64,000 bases of DNA from Stenotrophomonas indicatrix (GCF_002750975.1 NZ_PEJS01000002.1:124001-188000), one strand, 5' to 3'; shown: positions 20,815 through 29,553, numbered from the stretch's first letter. Translations and numbers: made by a program. The notes: a model not told the origin generated them from the sequence alone.

Positions 20815-20849
20815 CGAGCGCCATCCCGTCGAATGCGGGATGGCGCTCG
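20815..20849 (+). terminator. Terminator of the phosphatase-pyrF operon
   Basis: A perfect 14-bp stem (20815-20828 with 20836-20849) has a seven-base loop and is followed by CATTTG. Confidence 0.75.
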
Positions 20850-21001
20850 CATTTGTGCCTGTTGCTCTGACGCACCCGACCCCAGCCGGGAAAACTGTGC
20901 GCCGCATCGCGCTGTGCGCGCGGAGCGCCCTCTATCAATCGATGCACCAGCACGGACCGCGGCCGTGCCGGTACCAACCATCGATAGAGGAATACACGGA
21001 T

Positions 21002-21826
21002 ATGTATCGCAGCACCTCTTTGTTGTTCGGCGGCCTGTTGGCGGCGGCCATCGTCTTTCCCGCCACGGCTGCACCCCAACCCCGCGAAGCACCGCGCATC
21101 ATCGGCGGCGAGGATGCCAAGCCGGGCGACTACCCGTTCATGGTCAGCCTGCAGGGCATCTCCTACGGCCACACCGACCACACCCGGCACTTCTGCGGCG
21201 GCACGCTCATCTCACCGTCCTGGGTGCTTACCGCCGCGCACTGCGTGCAGGGCAATTCGCCCGCCTCGATCGCGGTACTCGGCAATGTCACCAGGCTGTC
21301 CACCGAACCGTCCGCGCATGCATCCAACGTCAAGGCCATCCACATGCACCCGGCGTTCAACAGCGGCAACACGCTGGAACATGATGTTGCCCTGATCCAG
21401 CTCAGCGCACCGTTGGCCGATGCGCAGCCGGTCGCGCTGCGGTTGCGGCCCGATGCCAGCTATCTCAAGCCAGGCCGGGAGTTCACGGTGATCGGCTGGG
21501 GCGACACCGACATCAGTGAAGAACGGCTCTATCCTACCCAGCTGCAGACGGTGCAGACCCCGTTCGTGCCTTTCGCCGAATGCCAGCAGGCCTACGGAGG
21601 GGAGCTCGCACGCGGCAAGGTCATCTGCGCCGGCCGCGAAGGGATCGACAGCTGCCAGGGTGACTCCGGTGGTCCGCTGCTGCTGCGCCTGCGCGGGGGC
21701 TGGACCCAGTTCGGTGTTGTCAGCTGGGGCGAAGGCTGCGCGTTGGCCGGCCACCCCGGCGTTTATGCCCGAATCGCCGAAAAACATGCCGTAGATTTCA
21801 TTGAAGCAGTCTGGCAACGTGATTGA
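21002..21826 (+). CDS. Secreted trypsin-like serine protease (S1A)
   Basis: This 274-residue protease has a signal peptide (1-23), a short propeptide and the activation site R|IIGG (IIGG at 33-36). The triad is H80 (TAAHC), D128 (EHDVAL) and S222 (GDSGGP). Asp216, six residues before the catalytic Ser, corresponds to trypsin D189, so cleavage after Arg or Lys is expected. Cysteine pairs around H80 and S222 suit an extracellular enzyme. Self-cleavage after Arg32 would activate it. A GAGG ribosome site lies slightly far upstream. It is transcribed alone. Confidence 0.93.
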   Translation: MYRSTSLLFGGLLAAAIVFPATAAPQPREAPRIIGGEDAKPGDYPFMVSLQGISYGHTDHTRHFCGGTLISPSWVLTAAHCVQGNSPASIAVLGNVTRLSTEPSAHASNVKAIHMHPAFNSGNTLEHDVALIQLSAPLADAQPVALRLRPDASYLKPGREFTVIGWGDTDISEERLYPTQLQTVQTPFVPFAECQQAYGGELARGKVICAGREGIDSCQGDSGGPLLLRLRGGWTQFGVVSWGEGCALAGHPGVYARIAEKHAVDFIEAVWQRD

Positions 21827-21884
21827 TCCAATAAAATCAATGAGTTGAATGACATTTCATCATGTATTGCGTTAACTTTGCGGG

Positions 21885-21998
21885 CAGCGTAGGATCGCCG
21901 CCATCCGGTCTTCGGGCCGGACATGCGCCACAACACTGTCCACCGGCCTTGCGCCGGTTTGAAGAGCCTGCGATCCCTGTGGTCCGGGCTCTTTTTTT
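21885..21998 (+). ncRNA. Candidate structured RNA or long terminator region
   Basis: The 316-base gap 21827-22142 has no gene. After an AT-rich stretch (21830-21878) come two small hairpins (21904-21908 with 21917-21921, and 21942-21947 with 21953-21958). A stem at 21962-21968 with 21987-21993 then runs into seven T residues (21992-21998), a good intrinsic terminator. This may be the end of the protease transcript, or a separate small RNA of about 110 nt if a promoter lies in the AT-rich part. The rest of the gap (22000-22142) shows nothing clear. Confidence 0.35.
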
Positions 21999-22142
21999 AT
22001 CCGCCGGGTGCGGCAAGGGCCCATCGGCGCGGGGCGTGGATCCACCGCGCAGTGCGCGCCATGGCAGAAACCGTGACGCCCCGGCTTGCCGCTGTCACGT
22101 CGCAGGCCGCAAGATGCGGACCGGTCCGGGGAGTCCGATTGC

Positions 22143-23096
22143 ATGAGCGTGGTAATGCGAGGAAGGTCTGCGCGGGGATGGGGGCTGGCGGCCATGCTGC
22201 TGCTGGCCATCGCCGCGTGCCGTGAATCCGGCAGTGATCCGGCCGCCGCGCCGGCCGAACCTGTCGCTGCAGTACAGGCGATGGCGCAACGGCTGGCCGA
22301 GGACGACCTGGTCGGCTATGCAAAGCTGTCGGTGCCCCCCAGCCAGTACCAGCGCCTGCAGCAGGCCTGGGCCGACGGCCACAGCCAGTGGCCGCTGACC
22401 GGACTGCCGCTGGGCGACCAGCTGCTGCCGATGCTGGCGGCGCTGCGTGAGCCCGGCGCCAGCGTGCAGCTGCAGCGCAGTTTCGACCGCCAGCTGGCCG
22501 GCCAGGCCCGCGCCGTGCGCCAGGCCGCGCAGTCGATGGGCAACTTCGGTGTGCAGTACCTGCGGCACCAGAAGGGCTATACGCCCGGCCAGCAGGCGCA
22601 CTACATCCAGCTGGTGCAGACCCTGGCCGCCTGGGCGCAGGATGCCCCGATCAGCGACCGCGCCAGAGCCCGCAGCAGCATCGCCGCCCTCGTCGGCGCC
22701 GCCGCCCAGGTGGGTTTCCAGGACGATGCCGGTCTGCAGGCCGCAGGCATGGAAGGCAGCCTGCAGCAGCTGGCGCCGTTCATCCACACGCTGAAGGCGG
22801 TGCTGGCCAGCTATGGCCTGGGTGTGGACGAGGCGCTGCGCAGCGTGCGCGGTGAGCTGCTGTCGGTGGAGGGCGACAATGCTCTGGTGCGCCTGCAGTA
22901 CGAGCTCGCCGGCCGCGCGATGACCGTGCAGGTGCCGCTGAGCCGGCGCGAGGGCCACTGGTACCTGACCCGCACCCTGGCCGATACCGATGCCCTGTTG
23001 CGGCAGGCCGATGCGGCGCGCGCCGCCGCCGCTCCGGACCCTGTGCCCGCCCCGACAACCGATGGGGAAGCGGCAACGCCATCGGCTAAGCCATAA
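22143..23096 (+). CDS. Lipoprotein of unknown function
   Basis: This 317-residue protein has a lipoprotein signal with lipobox AIAAC (Cys26). The rest is predominantly helical, rich in Ala, Gln and Leu, with no motif I recognise. A beta-rich segment (about 240-285, VRGELLSVEGDNALVRLQYELAG) precedes a Pro/Ala-rich tail. The stop codon overlaps the plsB start by one base (TAATG), so it is likely translated together with plsB. A role connected with the envelope or with phospholipid synthesis is only an inference from that coupling. Confidence 0.75.
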   Translation: MSVVMRGRSARGWGLAAMLLLAIAACRESGSDPAAAPAEPVAAVQAMAQRLAEDDLVGYAKLSVPPSQYQRLQQAWADGHSQWPLTGLPLGDQLLPMLAALREPGASVQLQRSFDRQLAGQARAVRQAAQSMGNFGVQYLRHQKGYTPGQQAHYIQLVQTLAAWAQDAPISDRARARSSIAALVGAAAQVGFQDDAGLQAAGMEGSLQQLAPFIHTLKAVLASYGLGVDEALRSVRGELLSVEGDNALVRLQYELAGRAMTVQVPLSRREGHWYLTRTLADTDALLRQADAARAAAAPDPVPAPTTDGEAATPSAKP

Positions 23097-25732
23097 TGAC
23101 GTCGATGTCGAAACAGAACCCGCTGCCGTTCCCCGGCGAAGAATCCCAGCCGACGCCCGCCGACACGGCGCCGGCGTCCCCCTCGACCGACGCCGGCACG
23201 CCGCCGGCGGCGACGCCTGTGCACGCGCGTCCTGCCGGCCGCCGCCCGCTGTGGGCGCGCCTGCTCGGGCGCCTGGTGGAACCCTGGCTGTCGCTGAAGA
23301 TCGAGCCGGAAGACCCGGGCCAGTACAACGATGGCCGCCCGGTCATGTACGTGCTGGAAGACTACGGCCTGTCCAACGCGCTGATCCTGGACAAGGCCTG
23401 CCGCCAGGCTGGCCTGCCCTCGCCGCTGGTACCGCTGGCCGGTGACCCCACCGGCCGCAAGCGCGCCTACCTGGCCCTGTCGCGGCGCAGCTCGAGCAAC
23501 TCGCTGATTCCCGAGCAGCGCGGCGCCAAGACCCATTCCGATTCGCTGGCCAAGGTCCTGCAGGCCCATCGCGTGCGCGACGACCTGGATGTGCACCTGG
23601 TACCGGTGTCGATCTTCGTCGGCCGCGCCCCGGACAAGCAGAGCGGCTGGTTCGCCGTGCTGTTCTCGGAAAACTGGGCGCTGGTAGGCCGCTTCCGCCG
23701 CCTGCTCGGCCTGCTGCTGAACGGCCGCAACACCATCGTCCGCTTCGCACCGCCGATCTCGCTGCGCAGCACCGTCGACGAGGGCCTGGAGCCCGAGCGT
23801 ACGGTGCGCAAGCTGCAGCGCGTGCTGCGTACCCATTTCCGCCGCATCCGCGAGTCGGTGATCGGTCCTGACCTGTCGACCCGGCGCCTGCTGGTGGACC
23901 AGGTGCTGGCCGCCGAGACGGTGCGCGAGGCGATCGCCTCGCAGGCCAAGCGCGACAACAGCAAAACCAGCGATGCCTGGAAGAAGGCGCACGCCTACGC
24001 CTGGGAAATCGCCGCGGACTATTCCAGCCCGGTGGTGCGCTCGGCCAGCTTCATGCTCAGCCATGTGTGGAACCGCATCTACGCCGGCGTGCTGGTGCAC
24101 CACCTGGACAAGTTCAAGGCCGCAGCGCCGGGCCACGAAGTGGTCTACGTGCCCAGCCACCGCAGCCACATGGACTACCTGCTGCTGTCCTACCTGCTGT
24201 ACGACCGCGGCATCGTGCCGCCGCACATCGTGGCCGGCATCAACCTGAACCTGCCGGTGGTGGGCACCCTGCTGCGCAAGGGCGGTGCGTTCTTCATCCG
24301 CCGCTCGATCCGCGGCAACGCGCTGTATTCGGCGGTGCTGAGCGAGTACGTGGCGCAGCTGGTCGCCGGTGGTTATTCCATCGAGTACTTCGTCGAGGGC
24401 GGGCGCTCGCGTACCGGCCGGTTGCTGCAGCCCAAGGGCGGCATGATCTCGATGACCCTGCGCGCGTTCCTGCGCCAGCCGCGCAAGCCGGTGCTGTTCC
24501 AGCCCATCTACATCGGCTACGAGAAGCTGATGGAGGGCGGCAGCTACCTGGATGAACTGTCCGGGCGGCCCAAGGAGAAGGAATCGATCTGGCAGCTGCT
24601 GTGGGGCATCCCCAAGGTGCTCAAGCAGAACTACGGCCAGGTGGTGGTGAACTTCGGCGAACCCATCGCGCTGAACGATGTGCTGGCCGAGAAGGCTCCG
24701 GAGTGGGGTGGCGAGGCGGTGTCCGAGGACGAGAAGCCCTCGTGGCTGTCGACCACCGTCGACACCCTGGCCGAGCGCATCCAGGTGCGCATCAACGGCG
24801 CGGCCGACGTCAATCCGATCAACCTGCTGGCGCTGGCCCTGCTGTCCACGCCCAAGCATGCGATGGGCGAGGCCGACCTGATCGCGCAGATCGAGCTGTG
24901 CAAGACCCTGCTGGTGGAGATGCCGTATTCGGGCCGGGTGACGGTGACTCCGCACTCTCCGGAGCGGATCATCGCCCACGCCGAAGAGATCAACGTCCTC
25001 ACCCGCATCAAGCACCCACTGGGCGACGTGCTCAGCGTCAGCGGCGATACCGCGGTGTTGCTGAGCTACTTCCGCAACAACGTGGTGCACCTGTTCACCG
25101 CATCGTCGTGGGTGGCCTGCTGCTTCCAGAACAACCGCCGCATGAGCCGCACCGGCCTGGTGCAGCTGGGCCGCACGGTGTACCCGTTCCTGCAGGCCGA
25201 ACTGTTCCTGCCGTGGACCGAGGACGAGTTCGCCCAGCGCATCGACCAGACCATCGACGTGTTCGTGCGTGAGGGCCTGCTGCAGAACGTCAACGAAGAC
25301 GACGGTGGCATCCTTGCCCGCAACACCGGGCAGACCGACGAAGTGTTCCGCCTGCGTGCGATCGGCCACTCGCTGCAGCAGGCATTCGAGCGCTACTACA
25401 TCGCCATTTCGGTGCTGGTGAAGAACGGCCCGGGCACGCTCGGCGCCGCCGAGCTGGAAAGCCTGTGCCAGCAGGCCGCACAGCGCCTGAGCCTGCTCTA
25501 TGCACCGGCCGCGCCGGAGTTCTTCGACAAGTCGCTGTTCCGCGGCTTCATCCAGAAGCTGCGCGAGCTGCGCCTGGTGTGGCCGGACGAGAACAGCAAG
25601 CTGCTGTTCGACGAGCGCCTGGACGCCTGGGCCAAGGATGCCAAGTTCATCCTCGGCCGCGAACTGCGCCACACCATCGAACGGGTCAGCCCGGAAGCGG
25701 CGCGCCCGGACGAACCGGCACCGCAGGATTGA
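23096..25732 (+). CDS. plsB: Glycerol-3-phosphate 1-O-acyltransferase
   Basis: This 878-residue enzyme transfers an acyl chain to sn-1 of glycerol-3-phosphate, the first step of phospholipid synthesis at the inner membrane. Acyltransferase block I is HRSHMDY (from residue 355), followed by block II (GAFFIRRSIRGN), block III (FVEGGRSRTGR) and block IV (PVLFQPIYIGY). A disordered Pro/Thr-rich N-terminus (1-45) precedes the conserved part. Length is slightly above the E. coli protein (807). It overlaps the stop of the upstream lipoprotein gene and its own stop overlaps the start of the small gene downstream. Confidence 0.97.
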   Translation: MTSMSKQNPLPFPGEESQPTPADTAPASPSTDAGTPPAATPVHARPAGRRPLWARLLGRLVEPWLSLKIEPEDPGQYNDGRPVMYVLEDYGLSNALILDKACRQAGLPSPLVPLAGDPTGRKRAYLALSRRSSSNSLIPEQRGAKTHSDSLAKVLQAHRVRDDLDVHLVPVSIFVGRAPDKQSGWFAVLFSENWALVGRFRRLLGLLLNGRNTIVRFAPPISLRSTVDEGLEPERTVRKLQRVLRTHFRRIRESVIGPDLSTRRLLVDQVLAAETVREAIASQAKRDNSKTSDAWKKAHAYAWEIAADYSSPVVRSASFMLSHVWNRIYAGVLVHHLDKFKAAAPGHEVVYVPSHRSHMDYLLLSYLLYDRGIVPPHIVAGINLNLPVVGTLLRKGGAFFIRRSIRGNALYSAVLSEYVAQLVAGGYSIEYFVEGGRSRTGRLLQPKGGMISMTLRAFLRQPRKPVLFQPIYIGYEKLMEGGSYLDELSGRPKEKESIWQLLWGIPKVLKQNYGQVVVNFGEPIALNDVLAEKAPEWGGEAVSEDEKPSWLSTTVDTLAERIQVRINGAADVNPINLLALALLSTPKHAMGEADLIAQIELCKTLLVEMPYSGRVTVTPHSPERIIAHAEEINVLTRIKHPLGDVLSVSGDTAVLLSYFRNNVVHLFTASSWVACCFQNNRRMSRTGLVQLGRTVYPFLQAELFLPWTEDEFAQRIDQTIDVFVREGLLQNVNEDDGGILARNTGQTDEVFRLRAIGHSLQQAFERYYIAISVLVKNGPGTLGAAELESLCQQAAQRLSLLYAPAAPEFFDKSLFRGFIQKLRELRLVWPDENSKLLFDERLDAWAKDAKFILGRELRHTIERVSPEAARPDEPAPQD

Positions 25733-26079
25733 ACCTGCGGCACCTGTCGGGCCTGGCCGCGTTGATCGCGGCCGGAGGCCTTGCGGCTACTTCGGCGCAG
25801 GCTGCAGAAGCCTGCGTGGACGACAACCTGCCCGGGCGCCTGGCCGATGCGCCGGTGCGCCTGTGTATCGAGGCCGGGCAACCGGTGCGCTACCGCCTGT
25901 GGTTGGCCGGCGAGGTGCGCATCAGCGGTGATGAATCCGCCGCTCGCCAGGGCCTTGCCGGTGACTGGTACGGGCACCCGCTGGGTCTGCGCTGTTCCGG
26001 TGCCGACAACGTGCGCCGCTGCGACCTGACCGTGGACGGTGAGGCGGCCTGGAGTGCGGAGCTGGCGCTGCCGCGTTGA
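25729..26079 (+). CDS. Small exported protein, TTG start
   Basis: This 116-residue protein has a signal peptide (RHLSGLAALIAAGGLAATSAQA) and a mature part of about 94 residues with four cysteines (ACVDD, RLCIE, LRCSG, RRCDL), likely forming two disulfides. No ATG or GTG fits in frame. The only start that includes the signal is TTG at 25729, which overlaps the plsB stop as TTGA, implying translational coupling. I recognise no family. The strong signal peptide and even cysteine pattern make the gene believable despite the rare start. Confidence 0.7.
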   Translation: MNLRHLSGLAALIAAGGLAATSAQAAEACVDDNLPGRLADAPVRLCIEAGQPVRYRLWLAGEVRISGDESAARQGLAGDWYGHPLGLRCSGADNVRRCDLTVDGEAAWSAELALPR

Positions 26080-26089
26080 TGCAGGGCCC

Positions 26090-26208
26090 CATCCACGCAT
26101 GGCGTGGATCTACCGGGACTTCCCGGCATGGCGTGGATCCATAGGCTGCCGCTGTGCCATCGGCGTTCGGGGCGGCGTAGGCCAGTAGATCCACGCCATG
26201 CGTGGATG
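26090..26208. repeat. Facing pair of SMAG repeats (GTAGATCCACGC type)
   Basis: Copies lie at 26090-26113 (minus) and 26185-26208 (plus), with a partial arm (26127-26141) between them. They fill the gap between two convergent genes. Confidence 0.88.
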
Positions 26209-26217
26209 GGCCACCGG

Positions 26218-26421
26218 TTACGCCGGTTCGTCCGGAATCTGCAGGCTTTCCAGCTTGGTGATGCAGTCCTTCAGCTGCAGCTTGCGCCGCTTCAGGCGCT
26301 TGAACTCCAGCTCATCTTCGCCGTTGGCGGCCATGCGCGCGATCTGTTCATCCAGCAACCGGTGCTCGGCGCGCAGGGCGACGAGGTGTTCGACGATTTC
26401 GGCGGGGTTGTAGGTGTCCAC
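26218..26421 (-). CDS. YdcH family protein (DUF465)
   Basis: This 67-residue protein is almost entirely helical: IVEHLVALRAEHRLLDEQIARM followed by DELEFKRLKRRKLQLKDCITKLE. That is the DUF465/YdcH pattern of a short antiparallel coiled coil. Function is unknown in the family. The start is GTG at 26421 with GGAG close by; longer versions run through non-conserved sequence. A TATGCT hexamer lies eight bases before it. It is divergent from ttcA, which starts 90 bases away. Confidence 0.85.
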   Translation of the reverse strand: MDTYNPAEIVEHLVALRAEHRLLDEQIARMAANGEDELEFKRLKRRKLQLKDCITKLESLQIPDEPA

Positions 26422-26429
26422 GGTCTCCG

Positions 26430-26435
26430 AGCATA
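26430..26435 (-). promoter_or_regulatory. Candidate -10 box of the ydcH-like gene
   Basis: TATGCT on the minus strand ends eight bases before the GTG start, giving a very short or absent leader. Confidence 0.35.
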
Positions 26436-26499
26436 CACAGCGACGATGACTGCCGGGAGAGGGGAATCCCGACCCCGGGTCCGGGCTGCCACAAGCCGG

Positions 26500-26505
26500 T
26501 AGAAT
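26500..26505 (+). promoter_or_regulatory. Candidate -10 box of ttcA (leaderless)
   Basis: TAGAAT ends six bases before the ttcA ATG with no ribosome site between. The same hexamer and spacing are found at mutM. Confidence 0.4.
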
Positions 26506-26511
26506 GGCGCC

Positions 26512-27408
26512 ATGTCCGCCGTGATCTCCCTGCCCGATCCCCCGCAGCGCGTTCCGCGCGATCCGCGCGTGGACGGGCTCGGGGCGGACAAGCTGGGCAA
26601 GCGCCTGCGCCGCCAGGTCGGCCAGGCCATCGCCGACTTCGGCATGATCGAAGCGGGCGACAAGGTCATGGTCTGCCTGTCCGGCGGCAAGGACAGCTAC
26701 ACCCTGCTGGACCTGCTGCTGCAGCTGCAGAAAAAGGCGCCGGTGCCGTTCGAACTGGTGGCGGTGAACCTGGACCAGAAACAGCCGGGTTTCCCCGCGC
26801 ACGTCCTGCCGGAGTACCTGGCCGGGCTGGGCGTGCCGTACCAGATCATCGAGCAGGACACGTATTCAGTGGTCAGCCGGGTCATCCCGGAAGGCCGCAC
26901 GATGTGTTCGCTGTGCTCGCGCCTGCGCCGTGGCGCCCTGTACAACCACGCCAAGGCGCATGGCTTCAGCAAGATCGCACTGGGCCACCATTGCGATGAT
27001 GTGGTGGCCACGTTCTTCCTGAACCTGTTCCACCACGCCAAGCTGGCCGCCATGCCACCGAAGCTGCTCAGCGACGATGGCCAGCACGTGGTGATCCGCC
27101 CGTTGGCGTACGTGCGCGAGCACGACATCGCCCAGTACGCGCAGGCGCGCCGTTTCCCGATCATTCCCTGCACCCTGTGTGGCAGCCAGGAAAACCTGCA
27201 GCGTCGGCAGGTCGGCCTGATGCTCAAGCAGTGGGACCAAGACCATCCGGGGCGCATTGAACAGATCGCACGTGCAATGGCCGACGTGCGACCTGCGCAG
27301 CTGGCCGATGCCGCCCTGTTCGATTTCATGGCCCTGGGCCGCCGTGGCGATGCGGCGCATGCCGATGCCTGGCCGGCCGACGCAGTTCCCGAGACGCCTG
27401 CCGTTTAA
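26512..27408 (+). CDS. ttcA: tRNA 2-thiocytidine(32) synthetase TtcA
   Basis: This 298-residue enzyme thiolates C32 of certain tRNAs using ATP and a [4Fe-4S] cluster. The PP-loop SGGKDS is at 57-62. The cluster cysteines are present as C132-SL-C135 and C220-TL-C223. The [16 protein letters not shown] segment matches the family, with Cys in place of the more usual Arg. The N-terminus (1-20) is Pro-rich and not conserved. The C-terminal 40 residues are variable. A short-leader promoter precedes the gene. Confidence 0.95.
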   Translation: MSAVISLPDPPQRVPRDPRVDGLGADKLGKRLRRQVGQAIADFGMIEAGDKVMVCLSGGKDSYTLLDLLLQLQKKAPVPFELVAVNLDQKQPGFPAHVLPEYLAGLGVPYQIIEQDTYSVVSRVIPEGRTMCSLCSRLRRGALYNHAKAHGFSKIALGHHCDDVVATFFLNLFHHAKLAAMPPKLLSDDGQHVVIRPLAYVREHDIAQYAQARRFPIIPCTLCGSQENLQRRQVGLMLKQWDQDHPGRIEQIARAMADVRPAQLADAALFDFMALGRRGDAAHADAWPADAVPETPAV

Positions 27409-27444
27409 GGTCGGGCGCCCTTCTTCTTCAGACACCGGAATTCC

Positions 27445-28350
27445 ATGTTCTTTCGCAACCTGACGTTCTTCCGCTTCCCGACTGCCACTGATTTTTCCGA
27501 AGTCGACACCCTGCTGCCGCACGCCCTGCTCAAACCGGTGGGCGCACTGGAAATGAACTCGCGTGGTTTCATCTCGCCATTCGGCCGCGAAGAGAAGGAA
27601 GTGCTCTCGCACCGCATTGCCGAACACCTGTGGCTGACCGTCGGTGGCGAGGACAAGATCCTGCCCGGCGCGGTGGTCAACGACCTGCTCGAGCGCAAGC
27701 TGGAGGAGATCGAAGAGAAGGAAGGCCGCCGCCCTGGTGGCCGCGAGCGCAAGCGCATGAAGGACGACCTGCTGCATGAACTGCTGCCGCGCGCCTTCGT
27801 GAAGTCCTCGCGCAACGATGCCTTCATCGACCAGCTGCACGGCTATGTGGCGGTGGACACCTCCAGCCGCAAGACCGGCGAATACTTCATGTCCGACATC
27901 CGCGGCCTGCTCGGCAGCTTCCCGGCGATGCCGCTGAACGCCGAAGTCGCGCCGCGTTCGATCCTGACCGGCTGGATCGCCGGCGAGCCCCTGCCCACCG
28001 GCTTCAGCCTGGGCGAGGAGTGCGAGATGAAGGACCCGGTGGAAGGCGGCGCGGTGGTCAAGTGCCAGCACCAGGAACTGCGCTGCGACGAGATCGACAA
28101 GCACCTGGATGCCGGCAAGCAGGTGACCAAGCTGGCCCTGGTGTTCGAGGACAACCTGTCCTTCGTGCTGGGCGACGACCTGATCGTGCGCAAGCTGAAG
28201 TTCCTGGACGGCGCGCTGGACCAGCTGGAACATGCCGACGAAGACGGCCGCCGTGCCGAGTTCGACGCCCGCTTCGCCCTGCAGAGCGCGGAGATCCGTC
28301 GCCTGTTCCTGCTGCTTGAAGAAGCCTTCAAGCTCAGCAAGGCTGACTGA
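27445..28350 (+). CDS. rdgC: Recombination-associated protein RdgC
   Basis: This 301-residue protein belongs to the RdgC family, ring-shaped DNA-binding dimers that can limit RecA loading. The start MFFRNLTFFRFP and the segments GWIAGEPLPTGFSLGEECEMKDP and LDAGKQVTKLALVFEDNLSFVLGDDL are characteristic. Length is typical (about 300). It follows ttcA by 36 bases and may share its transcript. A GC-rich hairpin stands downstream. Confidence 0.95.
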   Translation: MFFRNLTFFRFPTATDFSEVDTLLPHALLKPVGALEMNSRGFISPFGREEKEVLSHRIAEHLWLTVGGEDKILPGAVVNDLLERKLEEIEEKEGRRPGGRERKRMKDDLLHELLPRAFVKSSRNDAFIDQLHGYVAVDTSSRKTGEYFMSDIRGLLGSFPAMPLNAEVAPRSILTGWIAGEPLPTGFSLGEECEMKDPVEGGAVVKCQHQELRCDEIDKHLDAGKQVTKLALVFEDNLSFVLGDDLIVRKLKFLDGALDQLEHADEDGRRAEFDARFALQSAEIRRLFLLLEEAFKLSKAD

Positions 28351-28364
28351 ACAGGCAGGCCGTC

Positions 28365-28386
28365 GGCCGCCGGTCATCCGGCGGCC
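28365..28386 (+). terminator. Hairpin after rdgC
   Basis: A perfect 9-bp stem (28365-28373 with 28378-28386) has a TCAT loop, 15 bases after the rdgC stop. There is no T-tract. It overlaps the region where a -35 for the next gene would lie. Confidence 0.45.
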
Positions 28387-28397
28387 TCGCACGGCGC

Positions 28398-28403
28398 TAT
28401 GCT
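28398..28403 (+). promoter_or_regulatory. Candidate -10 box of the YgjP-like gene (leaderless)
   Basis: TATGCT ends six bases before the ATG at 28410, again leaving no room for an untranslated leader. Confidence 0.35.
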
Positions 28404-28409
28404 GGGACC

Positions 28410-29189
28410 ATGAGCCGTCTGCTGCGCCGCCTGATCTCGCCGGTCCCACCCGCCACCGTGCAGCGCGATACCGTTCGCCTGCGCCTGGAGGATGTCGAGA
28501 TCGAGATACTGCGCGTGCGTGATCCGCGCGCGCGCCGGATCAAGCTCAGCGTCGATGAGCGCGGCGCACGACTGACGTTGCCGCCGCGTGCCAGCCTGGT
28601 GATGGGCGAGCGCTTCCTCGAACTGCATCGCGAATGGCTGGGGCTGCAGCTGCGCCACTACCAGGGGCATGGTCTGCCCGCCGCGTTGCAGCCCGGCGTT
28701 GAAGGGGTGCTGCCGCTGCGCGGCGAGTTGTTGCCACTGCGCTGGCAGGAAGGCCGCTACGCGCGGCTGGAAATCGACGGGCACGGTGCCTGTGTGCAAT
28801 GGCCGAGCCGTGGCGGCGATGCGACCCTGCGCCGCCTGCTGCGCGAATTCTACGAAGCACAGACCCGCGCCGATGTCGGCCGCTGGTTGCCGAAGTACCT
28901 GCCCGGCCTGCCGCGCGCGCCCAGCCGCCTGCGGTTGAAGGTGATGTCCTCGCAATGGGGCTCGCTGGCCCCCGACGGCAGCATGGCGCTGGACCTGGCA
29001 TTGGTACTGGGCCGCCCGGCCGCCTTCGAGTACGTGCTGGTGCACGAACTCTGCCACCTGATCCAGGCCAACCACTCGCCCGCGTTCTGGCACGAAGTGG
29101 AACAACGCTTCCCCGACTGGCGCGAGCAGCGCGACTACTTCCAGCTGGAAGGGCGCAGATTGAAAGCAATGCTTCGGCAGCTGCTGTAG
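28410..29189 (+). CDS. YgjP-like (DUF45) metallopeptidase
   Basis: This 259-residue protein has the DUF45/WLM pattern: RRIKLSVDERGARLTLPPRASL at the N-terminus, SSQWGSLAPDGSMALDLALVLGRP, then YVLVHELCHLIQANHSPAFWHEVE. The zinc site is the HELCH motif plus the histidine of NHSPAFW. Related enzymes are SprT-like metalloproteases, some acting on DNA-protein crosslinks, but the substrate of this subgroup is unknown. Its TAG stop sits inside a 10-bp hairpin (29183-29192 with 29195-29204) that may terminate transcription. Confidence 0.88.
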   Translation: MSRLLRRLISPVPPATVQRDTVRLRLEDVEIEILRVRDPRARRIKLSVDERGARLTLPPRASLVMGERFLELHREWLGLQLRHYQGHGLPAALQPGVEGVLPLRGELLPLRWQEGRYARLEIDGHGACVQWPSRGGDATLRRLLREFYEAQTRADVGRWLPKYLPGLPRAPSRLRLKVMSSQWGSLAPDGSMALDLALVLGRPAAFEYVLVHELCHLIQANHSPAFWHEVEQRFPDWREQRDYFQLEGRRLKAMLRQLL

Positions 29190-29309
29190 CGCCTGCGCTA
29201 CAGCACCTGCCCACGCATTCCTCCTCTACCCCCGCCTTCGGCGCGCCCCTTCAACAGAAGGGGCTCCACTCCATAGAGCCGGCGGCGCAGTCGAGCAAAA
29301 TCGGCTCTA
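29183..29309 (+). repeat. Hairpin-rich intergenic segment
   Basis: Part of the 364-base gap 29190-29553. Three perfect stems occur in a row: 29183-29192 with 29195-29204, 29245-29252 with 29257-29264 (AACA loop), and 29274-29281 with 29302-29309. No gene is seen here. The remainder of the gap is the long palindromic repeat. Confidence 0.5.
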
Positions 29310-29344
29310 CTGAAGCGCGCACAGCGCGCGACCCGCTTCTGCTC

Positions 29345-29495
29345 CTGCTCTTCTTTTTCTCTTCCGTGGTCAGCACGGAAACCATCCGTGGCCGGGCGGG
29401 GTGGGTTGCGCAGGGGCGTGAGCCGCATGGATGCGGCGACCGAGCTTACATGGACGTACTTGCAGCGACCCCTGCGCAATCCACCCCGCCCGGCC
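29345..29495 (+). repeat. Long palindromic dispersed repeat, copy 2
   Basis: The 27-bp arms at 29390-29416 and 29469-29495 pair fully except for one G-T wobble. The centre (about 29417-29468) is almost identical to the reverse complement of the copy at 17574-17723. The upstream tail (29345-29389) has the matching TTCTTTTTCTC stretch. The arm interior differs in both sequence and length from copy 1, yet pairing is kept. Confidence 0.85.
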
Positions 29496-29553
29496 AAGCA
29501 CGGCTTTTGATCTGAACGGCCACCACGAGCGGCTCAGCCGTTGGCCGCAAACC

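Noticed and set aside
22811..25672. A 953-codon open frame on the minus strand opposite plsB
   Set aside because: It lies antisense to a certain gene, has a shadow composition rich in Gln/His/Ala, and shows no domain. Long antisense frames are common at this GC content.
29400..29515. A short open frame running through the palindromic repeat (peptide with VSRMDAATEL-type phrase on one strand)
   Set aside because: The same frame recurs in both repeat copies because the DNA is repeated, with no start signal or neighbouring context; it is most likely a spurious peptide.
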